From: JADJPO01 sp046330955
GTDB taxonomy: Bacteria; Actinomycetota; Actinomycetes; Actinomycetales; Kineosporiaceae
Direction: 5' to 3'
NCBI GenBank assembly: GCA_046330955.1
Contig: JAXLRT010000001.1
Location: 1 to 64,000 of the forward strand
DNA: 64,000 nt
Position 1 is the first letter of the stretch. Each line of letters begins with the position of its first letter. The position numbers and the translations under genes were made by a program. A model generated the notes under the pieces. That model was not told the origin of the DNA. It ran no database searches and worked only from the letters and a program-made list of their open reading frames with translations. Below are positions 42,409 through 49,851 of the stretch, piece after piece.

Positions 42409-42512
42409 CCAACCCGCTCATGCTCCGCAGGTGACCGGGAATCCCCATATGACGACGTTGTCATGCGTCACACGCGGAGCATGACCGGTCACCCGCGGAG
42501 CATGAGCGGGTT
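42408..42512 (-). repeat. Palindromic 3'-end element, copy 3 (after dapC)
   Basis: Read on the minus strand it aligns base for base with copies 1 and 2. Its outer arms are the best preserved: 42409-42436 and 42487-42514 pair over 28 bases with one mismatch. It lies after the dapC stop in dapC orientation, with G-rich gtgtcagggg repeats between (C-rich ctgacac on the coding strand, like the run before copy 1). Confidence 0.85.
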
Positions 42513-42534
42513 GGGAGGGGGTGTCAGGGGGGTG

Positions 42535-43623
42535 TCAGGCGAGGCGGGTGGGGAGGTGGGTGGCGGCGGCGTCGGTGATGGTCAGGGCGATCCGGACGTG
42601 GCGGGAGGCGGCGGCGCCGTAGAACTCTCCCGGGGCCACCAGGACGCCGCGATCGGCCAGCCAGGCCACGGTGTCCCAGCAGGGCTCGTCGCGGGTGGCC
42701 CACAGGTAGAGCCCGGCCTGCGAGTGCTCGATCCGGAACCCCGCCGCGGTGAACGCCTTCAGCGCCAGGTCGCGCCGTACCCGGTACCGCTCGCGCTGCT
42801 CGGCCACGTGCGCGTCGTCCCTCAGGACGGCGGCGAGGGCGGCCTGCACCGGCGCGGGCATCATCATGCCCGCGTGCTTGCGGATCTCGAGCAGCTGCCG
42901 CATCAGCGCGACGTCCCCGGCCACGAACGCGGCCCGGTACCCGGCGAGGTTCGACTGCTTGGACGTCGAGTACACCGCGAGCAACCCCTGGTGCGACCCG
43001 CCGCACACCCGGGGGTCGAGGATGCTCGGCACCTCGGCCACGTCCCAACCGAGCTCGGCATAACACTCGTCGCTGGCCACCACGGCCCCGATCGAGCGCG
43101 CCCAGGCGACCACCTCGGCCAGCTCGGCCACGCCGAGCACCGCACCGGTCGGGTTGGACGGCGAGTTCACCCAGATCAGCTTCACCCCGGCCGAGCCCTC
43201 GACCGAGAGCACCCCGTCGGCGGGCAACGGCGTCGCGCCGGCCACCCGCGCCCCGACGTCGTAACTGGGGTAGGCCCGCTCGGGGAAGACCACCACGTCC
43301 CCCGGCCCCAACCCGAGCAGGGTCGGCAGCCACACCACCAGCTCCTTGGACCCGAGGGTGGGCAGCACGCCATCCGGGTCGACGTCCGGCACCCCGCGCC
43401 GCCGCGCGAACCAGGCGGCCACGGCCTCACGCAGCGCCGGCGTGCCGTAGGTCGCCGGATACCCCGGGGCATCGGACGCCGCGATCAGCGCCTCGCGGGC
43501 CACCGCCGGCGTCGGATCGATGGGCGTGCCGATCGAGGCGTCGATGATCCCCCCGGGGTGCCGGCGGGCGAGGTCACCGAACGGCGCCAGCCGGTCCCAC
43601 GGGAAGTCGGGCAGTGACCGCAG
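42535..43623 (-). CDS. dapC: Succinyldiaminopimelate transaminase
   Basis: A 362-residue fold-type I PLP aminotransferase. It makes N-succinyl-LL-diaminopimelate from N-succinyl-2-amino-6-oxopimelate between DapD and DapE. Motifs are GSKELVVWLPTLLG, WVNSPSNPTGAV, SDECYAELGW and the PLP lysine in YSTSKQSNLAGYRAAF. The family start SLPDFPWDRL is immediately preceded by CTG 43623, one base after the fdxA stop, with GAAGGA seven bases upstream. No ATG, GTG or TTG fits, so a CTG start is inferred. The fdxA-dapC pairing is also found in mycobacteria. Confidence 0.88.
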   Translation of the reverse strand: MRSLPDFPWDRLAPFGDLARRHPGGIIDASIGTPIDPTPAVAREALIAASDAPGYPATYGTPALREAVAAWFARRRGVPDVDPDGVLPTLGSKELVVWLPTLLGLGPGDVVVFPERAYPSYDVGARVAGATPLPADGVLSVEGSAGVKLIWVNSPSNPTGAVLGVAELAEVVAWARSIGAVVASDECYAELGWDVAEVPSILDPRVCGGSHQGLLAVYSTSKQSNLAGYRAAFVAGDVALMRQLLEIRKHAGMMMPAPVQAALAAVLRDDAHVAEQRERYRVRRDLALKAFTAAGFRIEHSQAGLYLWATRDEPCWDTVAWLADRGVLVAPGEFYGAAASRHVRIALTITDAAATHLPTRLA

Positions 43624-43624
43624 C

Positions 43625-43954
43625 TCAGTGTCCTTCGGTCTGCTGCGGCGGCAGCGCGGCGATGATCGGGTGGTCCTTGGCGATCTTGCCGAGCTTGGCG
43701 GCACCCCCCGGGGAGCCGAGGTCGTCGAAGAACTCCACGTTGGCCTTGTAGAAGTCCTTCCACTGCTCGGGGGTGTCGTCCTCGTAGTAGATGGCCTCGA
43801 CCGGGCACACCGGCTCACAGGCACCGCAGTCGACGCACTCGTCGGGGTGGATGTACAGCGATCGCTCGCCCTCGTAGATGCAGTCGACCGGACACTCCTC
43901 GATGCAGGCCTTGTCCTTGAGATCGACACACGGCAGGGCGATGACGTAGGTCAC
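43625..43954 (-). CDS. fdxA: Seven-iron (3Fe-4S/4Fe-4S) ferredoxin
   Basis: A 109-residue electron carrier. Cysteine spacing is that of actinobacterial FdxA/FdxC: CVDLKDKACIEECPVDC for one cluster and CVDCGACEPVCP for the other, with an acidic C-terminal extension (YEDDTPEQWKDFYKAN). The GTG start has a perfect AGGAGG seven bases upstream. It reaches to one base from dapC and is probably co-expressed with it. Likely partners are oxidoreductases or P450s elsewhere. Confidence 0.92.
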   Translation of the reverse strand: MTYVIALPCVDLKDKACIEECPVDCIYEGERSLYIHPDECVDCGACEPVCPVEAIYYEDDTPEQWKDFYKANVEFFDDLGSPGGAAKLGKIAKDHPIIAALPPQQTEGH

Positions 43955-44086
43955 GGTAGGTCCTCCTGTGCGTTGGCGCGCACGTAGTCGGGCGGGTCCG
44001 GCAGCGGGACAAGTATCGCCGTCCCGGGCAAGTATCGCGCGGTCGACGGGCAACCTTGACCGAGGGGTGAGACGCCACGCACGAAG

Positions 44087-45109
44087 TCAGCCGAGCAGGG
44101 TCAGCTCCATGACGGCCTTCGCGGTGTGCATCCGGTTCTCGGCCTGGTCGAAGACCCGGCTGTTCGGCCCCTCGAACACGTCGTCGTCCACCTCGCGCAG
44201 GTCGGGCCGAGCCCGGGCCGCCTCGGTGTCCAGGTCGTGGAAGGCGGGCAGGCAGTGCAGGTAGATCGAATCCGGACGCCGCGTGGCCGCCATCATCGCG
44301 GCCGTCACCTTGTAGTCGCGCAGCAGGGCGATCCGCTCGTCGGTCTGATCCTCCTCGCCCATCGACACCCAGACGTCGCTGTACAGCGCCGCCGAGCCGT
44401 CCAGCGCCGTGGACCAGTCGTCGGTCACCGTGATGCCGCCGGCCGTGCTCTCGCGCCGCGCCAGCAGCCCGGCGATCAGGTCGGGGTCGGGGTGCAGTTG
44501 CCGCGGTGCCAGGATGCGCAGGTCGAGCCCGATCCGAGCGGCGGCGATGGCCAGGGTGACGGCCATGTTGTTGCGGCCGTCGCCCACGTAGGTCAGCGGC
44601 AGCCCCGACAGCTCACCGAAGTTCTGCCGCAACGTGAGCAGGTCGGCGAGCACCTGGGTGGGGTGGTACTGCTCGCACAGGCCGTTCCAGACCGGGACGC
44701 CGGCGTGGGCGGCGAACTCGGCGATGGTGGCGTGTTCGAACCCGCGGAACATGATCCCGTCGAACATCCGGCCCAGCACCCGCGCGATGTCCTTGGTCGA
44801 CTCCTTGACGCCGAACCGGATGTCCTCGCGGGTGAACACCTCGGCGTGCGCGCCGGTCTGCGTGGCGGCCACGATGAACGCGGCCCGGGTCCGCGTGGAG
44901 GGCTTGAGGAAGATCAACGCGATGGCCTTGCCGGCCAGCGTCGCCACGTTGGCGCCGTCCCGGCGGCGCTGGCGCAACAGTTCGGCCCGCTCGACCAGTT
45001 CGAGGATCTCGGCCCCGGTGACGTCGTCCAGTGTCAGCAGGTTGCGGCCGCGCAGGGTCGAGAACGCGCTGGCGGAACCGGGCACGGGGTGCGAGATCGG
45101 GGTGGGCAT
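44087..45109 (-). CDS. argF: Ornithine carbamoyltransferase
   Basis: A 340-residue transcarbamylase joining ornithine and carbamoyl phosphate to citrulline. Phosphate and substrate motifs are intact: FLKPSTRTR, MFRGFEH, QYHPTQVLADLLT, DVWVSMGEE and HCLPAFHD. The EVFTREDIRFGVKESTKDIA segment and the length are closer to ArcB-type enzymes than to the shorter anabolic mycobacterial ArgF. With no arcA or arcC nearby, the direction in the cell is open. AAGGGG lies upstream of the ATG. Confidence 0.9.
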   Translation of the reverse strand: MPTPISHPVPGSASAFSTLRGRNLLTLDDVTGAEILELVERAELLRQRRRDGANVATLAGKAIALIFLKPSTRTRAAFIVAATQTGAHAEVFTREDIRFGVKESTKDIARVLGRMFDGIMFRGFEHATIAEFAAHAGVPVWNGLCEQYHPTQVLADLLTLRQNFGELSGLPLTYVGDGRNNMAVTLAIAAARIGLDLRILAPRQLHPDPDLIAGLLARRESTAGGITVTDDWSTALDGSAALYSDVWVSMGEEDQTDERIALLRDYKVTAAMMAATRRPDSIYLHCLPAFHDLDTEAARARPDLREVDDDVFEGPNSRVFDQAENRMHTAKAVMELTLLG

Positions 45110-45136
45110 GGACGAACCCCTTTGAGAAGCAGCTGT

Positions 45137-45156
45137 CGAGTCGAAATGTCGACCCT
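45137..45156. promoter_or_regulatory. Inverted repeat in the argF/GH25 divergent region
   Basis: GTCGA-aatg-TCGAC (45140-45153) lies about 30 bases upstream of the argF ATG and 70 upstream of the lysozyme GTG. It could be an operator. It does not resemble the ArgR box. Confidence 0.3.
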
Positions 45157-45221
45157 AACATGGGACTTCGCGCAGCTCAGGGGACCAATGAGCCCCGGAC
45201 GACGGGGCAGAATGTCCCTTC

Positions 45222-46085
45222 GTGACAGCGGCCCGCCCCACCTTCCGGCGACCCCGTGCGGCCGGGCTCGTGGCGGCTCCACCCCTGCTGTGCATCCTGT
45301 TGACCGCCCTGCTGTCCGGCTGTGGCGACCGGCCGTCGACCGCCCCGGCGACACCGGGCCTGCCCTCATCGGCCCCGGCCCCCGCCGCCACACTGACGCC
45401 GACCGCCACCACGCCCGCACCGGGGCAGACCCGGGTCGCCACCACGTCGGCCACCGTGTCCGGCATCGACGTGTCGGCCTACCAACCCCACCTCGACTGG
45501 GCACGGCAGCGGCGCGGCGGCGTCCGGTTCGTGTGGATCAAGGCCAGCGAGGGGACGACGTGGCGTAGCCCGCACCATGCCGCCCAGCGCGCCGGGGCGC
45601 GCGCCGCCGGGCTCTACACCGGCTCGTATCACTACGCCCGCCCTCTGGGGTCGACCGGCGCCGCCCAGGCCCGCGCCCTGCTCGCCGCCGGGGGCGGCTG
45701 GAGCGCCGACGGCCGTACCCTGCCCGGTGCGCTCGACCTGGAGGAGAACACCGGGGACGCCGCCGGCGGCGACCCGTGCTACGGCCTGTCCCCCGCGCGG
45801 ATGCTGGCCTGGATCCGCGACTTCACCACGACCTATCGCCACCTGACCGGGCGTGACGCGCTGATCTACGTCACGGCCGGCTGGTGGAACCGGTGCACCG
45901 GCGCCGACACCACCCTGGCCGGCTCGAACCCGTTGTGGCTGTACGACCACGACGGCCCGGCCGGGCCGTTGCCGTCGGGCTGGACCCGCCCCACGGTGTG
46001 GCAGTCGGGCGTGCGCGACGGTCTGGATCGCAACACGTTCTTCGGCACAGAGGCCCAACTGCGCGCCTGGGCGGTCGGGCCGTGA
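45222..46085 (+). CDS. GH25 lysozyme-like lipoprotein
   Basis: A 287-residue exported protein. A lipobox LLSGC gives lipid-modified Cys34, followed by a Pro/Ala/Thr-rich spacer to residue 75. The glycoside hydrolase 25 domain has the strand-end acids in place: Asp83 in GIDVSAYQ, WIKASEG, Asp172 and Glu174 in LDLEEN, and a final WQSG. It should cut N-acetylmuramyl bonds in peptidoglycan from the outer membrane face. The GTG start is the only one before the signal peptide. Confidence 0.88.
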   Translation: MTAARPTFRRPRAAGLVAAPPLLCILLTALLSGCGDRPSTAPATPGLPSSAPAPAATLTPTATTPAPGQTRVATTSATVSGIDVSAYQPHLDWARQRRGGVRFVWIKASEGTTWRSPHHAAQRAGARAAGLYTGSYHYARPLGSTGAAQARALLAAGGGWSADGRTLPGALDLEENTGDAAGGDPCYGLSPARMLAWIRDFTTTYRHLTGRDALIYVTAGWWNRCTGADTTLAGSNPLWLYDHDGPAGPLPSGWTRPTVWQSGVRDGLDRNTFFGTEAQLRAWAVGP

Positions 46086-46542
46086 GCGGTATGGCCGGCT
46101 CGCTGGCCGGGTGGGAACGAGACACGCTGGCGCACTGGATGCCGAGCCACTGCGAACCGCTCGGGCCGTGGCTGCTACGCGCCCACCACGGATTCACCGG
46201 CCGGGCCAATTCCGTTCTCGCCCTGGGGAATCCGGCGACCCACGGACTCGAGCTGAACCAGGCTCTGCAGCGGGCTCAGGACCTCTACACCGCCCGGTCG
46301 TTGCCGGTGCGGATGGCGCTGCCGGTGCCGGCGGACTGCCCCCGGTCGAGGTGCACCCCCAGCATCGACGCCGTGGCCTGGCCCGTCACCTGCTGCGGGC
46401 CATCGCCGACTGGGCGGTGGTCGCGGGTGCCCGGCGGGCGTTCCTGCAGACCGCCGCCGCCAACGCCGCGGCGCACCGGCTCTACCTGTCGAGCGGGTTC
46501 ACGGTGCACCACCGCTACGACTACCTGACCCCGACGCCCTGA
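46082..46542 (+). pseudogene. Decayed GNAT acetyltransferase gene
   Basis: Frame one (GTG 46082, overlapping the lysozyme stop) encodes a recognisable N-terminus with LGPWLLRAHHGFTGRANSVL and LYTARSLPVRMALPVPA. Near 46335 the similarity jumps to another frame encoding VEVHPQHRRRGLARHLLRAI, then TAAANAAAHRLYLSSGF, the acetyl-CoA-binding end of the same family. Related proteins I recall have about 100 more residues between these parts, so an internal deletion that also shifted frame is the simplest reading. A sequencing error alone would not explain the missing segment. Confidence 0.7.
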
Positions 46543-46547
46543 CCCCG

Positions 46548-49199
46548 TCAGCGCCCGGGCGTTCCCTGCGCCCCGTTCGCGGCGTCCGGCTTCGGACCGC
46601 ATATCACCTTGTCCTCGGCGATGTAGGTGGTGCGCCAGGTCTGATCCTTGACGACCGTGCCACCCTTGATCACCTTGCGCCGCACCGACACGTCGAAGCC
46701 CGGGTTCGCCTCCTGCACAACGCATTTCGGCCCCGGGTCGTACACCGTCTTCGGAGTACGGGGGTTGCTGCGCTCACTCTTGGAGGCGATCACCTGGTCG
46801 TACTGCTTGGTGCTCCAGAAACTCACGTTGACGGTGGTGGTGACCGACGCCTCGACCAGCACGCCGTACGGAGAGTCGTTGCGCCACTTCAGGTCCACGG
46901 TCGGGAAGTTCACCGTGGCCTCGCGCCCCTCGGGGTACCGGGAGATGTAGAACGAGTGCGGCATGTGGTAGACGTCCTCGAGGCCGGCGAAGAAGACGTT
47001 GTTGTAGATGGTGGTCGCCATCTGGGACACCCCGCCGCCGTACCCCGGTACCAGCCGGCCACCCATGATGGTCGGCGCCTCGGAGTACCCCTTCTCGGGG
47101 GTCCGCTTGCCCAGCACCTCGTTCAGGCTGAACACCTGCCCCGGCATCACCAGGGTGCCGTTGACCGTCCGGGCGGCGATGCGCAGGTTGTTGGTACGGG
47201 GCACGTTCGACGTCAGGTTGGTGCTGAACGTCGAGACCTTCTCCTTCACCCCGAGTGCCTGAGCCTGCTCGGTGGTCAGCTTCGGCTTGGCCACCGCCGT
47301 GGCCAGCGTCAGCTTGCGGTCCGGGGCCAGCAGCGCCGTCTTCGCCGCCGCCGCCAGCGCCGCCGGATCGAGACTCACGCCGTCCTTGGACGGGACCACC
47401 GTCGGCACGCCGTCCTTCAGCACGATCTTGGCGTCCTGCGGCTTCTGCTCCAGCACGCCCCCGGCGGCCAGGACGGCGGTGCGCAGCGCGGCCCCGTCGA
47501 TGACGAGCTCCAACCGGCCCTTCGACGTGGCACTCGGCGCCATCGACAAGGTCGGCTGCAGCGCCGCCTGGGTGACGGTAGCCGTCGTGCCCCCGATCAC
47601 CACGGCGAGCGGCCCCGAAGCGGCCTTGGTGGCGTCCTCGGCGAGCGCCCGGTCGACCTCGGCCTGAGTGATCGCCGGCTGGGTCTGTTTCACCGGCAGG
47701 GTGAGGGTGCCGGCGTGGGCGAGCCAGCCGCGGGCCACCGCATCCAGCGCGGCGTCCACATCGAGGCTGGTGCCGGTCACCGCGGCGACGGCGTGCGGGC
47801 CGGCGGTCTCGAAGGTGACGTCGCCGTCCACCGGCGCCTGGGTCGATTGCCGGGCGATCGCCTCCAGAGCGGTGCGCAGCGCCGTGCGGTCGGCCGCGGG
47901 CAGGGCGGGCTCGTCGGCGCCGCCGACGATCTGATGCCAGACGCGGGAGGGGTCGATCGCACCCCCCAGGACGGCGTCCACGCTCGCCGCAGCGTCCAGC
48001 CGCAGGCCGGCCGCGGTCGGGTCGAGGCTCGCCTGGCGGCCCCCCACGACGACCGGGATGGGCAGGTCGGCCGACGGGGCACGAGCCGAGAGTTCGGCGA
48101 TGGCCCGGTCGCGGTGCAGCCCGCCCAGTTCGACGCCACCGATGGTCGTGCCTCGCGGCAGGACGTCGCGGGTGGCCGCCGCGGCCACCGCACCCCCGCC
48201 GACACCGAGCACCAGGACGGCGGCGGTCACCAGCAGCGCGCGACGGCCCCCGCGACCACGAGCCGCCGCCACGGGGGGCGGTCCGGAGGGCGCACCCGGC
48301 AGCAACGTGCCTGCCGGGGCCGAGGACCAGGCCGGCCCGGTCGGGGGCAACGCGGCTCCGGCGCCCGCGTCACCGGCCACGACACCCGCCCCGAGGTCAC
48401 TGCCCCCGAGGTCATCGGCCACGGGAGCGGTCGGTGCGGACGCCGGCAGCTCGGCCCGAGCGGCCGCCTCGGCCTCGGCCAGGGCCTGCGGGTCGACGGG
48501 GGGCAACGGAACCGGCCGGGGCGAGGCCGGGGGAGCGAACACCTCCGAGGGGAGGGCGATCGCCTCGGTGGGCGGGGGCGGGTCGTCCGGCACGGCCTCG
48601 TCGGCTGCCGACACGGGCGGGGCCGTAGGCACCTGCGGCGGCGCCGAGGGAGGCAACGGGGGCGGTGCGGGGACCGGCTCAGCTGCGGCTGGCGGAGCCG
48701 GCGCAGGCAAGCCCGAGACGGGCAGCGGGATGGCATCGGTCGGATGGATCCACTCGTCGGCGGGCTCCGGCGCCTCAGCGTCCGGCTCCGCCTCGCCGAC
48801 CGGTTCCTCACGCGCTGCAGTGACCTGCGGTGCATGTGCCTGCGGTGTGCTCTCCTGGGGCGTGCTCTGCGAGGATGCGCCGACCTGCGGATCGCCGCCG
48901 TCCTCGGGTGCGCTGTCTGCCGGGCCACTGTCTGCCCGGCCACTGTCTGCCCGGCCACTGTCGTCCGCCGGTGCAGCCTGTTTGCCGGAACCGGAACGGG
49001 TCATCCAGGCCAGCAGGTCGGCCGGCGAGGCCCACCCGGGCCGGGCACCGCTCGGCGACTCCTCCGGGGCCGATTCGGGCTCGGCCGCCTCGTTCGGCTC
49101 CTCCGACTCACCGGTGCCCACCGTGATCACCTCGGGGATCGCCTCGGGTTGATCCGTGGCCTCTGCGGACCGGCCGCGGTCACTCAGGGCGTCAGTCAC
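46548..49199 (-). CDS. VanW-family protein with peptidoglycan-binding-like repeats
   Basis: An 883-residue membrane protein. The first 300 residues are acidic and Pro/Ala/Ser-rich and lie inside the cell. One helix follows (LLVTAAVLVLGVGGGAVAA, about 320-343). Outside are two or more repeats resembling the PG_binding_4/YoaR domain, then a VanW domain at about 650-790 (GQVFSLNEVLGKRTPEKGY, GYGGGVSQMATTIYN, MPHSFYISRYP). It may act on or bind peptidoglycan; VanW has no proven activity. The GTG start is used. Confidence 0.82.
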   Translation of the reverse strand: MTDALSDRGRSAEATDQPEAIPEVITVGTGESEEPNEAAEPESAPEESPSGARPGWASPADLLAWMTRSGSGKQAAPADDSGRADSGRADSGPADSAPEDGGDPQVGASSQSTPQESTPQAHAPQVTAAREEPVGEAEPDAEAPEPADEWIHPTDAIPLPVSGLPAPAPPAAAEPVPAPPPLPPSAPPQVPTAPPVSAADEAVPDDPPPPTEAIALPSEVFAPPASPRPVPLPPVDPQALAEAEAAARAELPASAPTAPVADDLGGSDLGAGVVAGDAGAGAALPPTGPAWSSAPAGTLLPGAPSGPPPVAAARGRGGRRALLVTAAVLVLGVGGGAVAAAATRDVLPRGTTIGGVELGGLHRDRAIAELSARAPSADLPIPVVVGGRQASLDPTAAGLRLDAAASVDAVLGGAIDPSRVWHQIVGGADEPALPAADRTALRTALEAIARQSTQAPVDGDVTFETAGPHAVAAVTGTSLDVDAALDAVARGWLAHAGTLTLPVKQTQPAITQAEVDRALAEDATKAASGPLAVVIGGTTATVTQAALQPTLSMAPSATSKGRLELVIDGAALRTAVLAAGGVLEQKPQDAKIVLKDGVPTVVPSKDGVSLDPAALAAAAKTALLAPDRKLTLATAVAKPKLTTEQAQALGVKEKVSTFSTNLTSNVPRTNNLRIAARTVNGTLVMPGQVFSLNEVLGKRTPEKGYSEAPTIMGGRLVPGYGGGVSQMATTIYNNVFFAGLEDVYHMPHSFYISRYPEGREATVNFPTVDLKWRNDSPYGVLVEASVTTTVNVSFWSTKQYDQVIASKSERSNPRTPKTVYDPGPKCVVQEANPGFDVSVRRKVIKGGTVVKDQTWRTTYIAEDKVICGPKPDAANGAQGTPGR
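48925..48969. repeat. 15-base tandem repeats in the VanW gene
   Basis: Two exact units ccactgtctgcccgg are followed by a diverged third, encoding Asp-Ser-Gly-Arg/Pro-Ala steps in the disordered cytoplasmic part of the VanW protein. Confidence 0.75.
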
Positions 49200-49316
49200 A
49201 GCGGCATCGTAAGCCGCTTGCGACGACCTTGATGCCCAGCCCTGACCAGCTCGGACGACAAAGAGTCACGAATGGTGTCAGTCAGTCGCTGACGGCGGCC
49301 TCCGATGAGCAGATCG

Positions 49317-49841
49317 TCACCGCAGATCCCGATAGGCGCTGCGGTAGTAGAGCAACGCCCCGGCGTCCGAATCGGCCAGCGCGCAGCCGAGCACCTCCCC
49401 CACCACGATGCTGTGGTCCCCGGCGCTCACCACCTGGGCCGTGCGGCACTCCAGCCAGCTCAGGGCCTGCTCGAGCAGCGCCACCCCGGTGTGCTCACCG
49501 CGCACGTGGGCGACCCGATCGAGCTGACCCGGCAGCGGACGCCCCCGGGTGGCGAGCCAGGTCGAGGCGCCCTGCGCCGTGGCGTCCAGCACGCTCACGC
49601 CCCAGGTGCCACTGGCCAGCACGGCCTCGTGAAACCGGGCCTCCTGCTCGACGCAGACCAGCACCATCGGCGGGTTCAGCGACACCGAGGTGAAGGCGTT
49701 GGCGGTCATCGCGTGATCCACCCCGTCGACCGAGGTGGTCACGACGCAGATGCCGGTGGCGAAACGGCCGACCGACCGCCGGAAGAGTTCGGGGTCGGCC
49801 CCGGCGGGCGGCGTGGCGGGTGTGGGCACGGTCGTCGACAC
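49317..49841 (-). CDS. Flavin reductase-like FMN-binding protein
   Basis: A 174-residue protein of the flavin reductase/HpaC family. It has FRRSVGRFATGICVVTT, DHAMTANAFTSVSLNPPMVL, SGTWGVSVL and a C-terminal DAGALLYYRSAYRDL. Such enzymes reduce FMN or FAD with NAD(P)H for a two-component monooxygenase; no oxygenase gene is adjacent, so the partner is unknown. The GTG start begins the only family-like N-terminus. It lies 10 bases downstream of the FtsH-like gene, probably in the same transcript. Confidence 0.87.
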   Translation of the reverse strand: MSTTVPTPATPPAGADPELFRRSVGRFATGICVVTTSVDGVDHAMTANAFTSVSLNPPMVLVCVEQEARFHEAVLASGTWGVSVLDATAQGASTWLATRGRPLPGQLDRVAHVRGEHTGVALLEQALSWLECRTAQVVSAGDHSIVVGEVLGCALADSDAGALLYYRSAYRDLR

Positions 49842-49851
49842 CCGATGGAGA

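Noticed and set aside
45137..45156. ArgR operator before argF
   Set aside because: The inverted repeat does not match the AT-rich ARG box.
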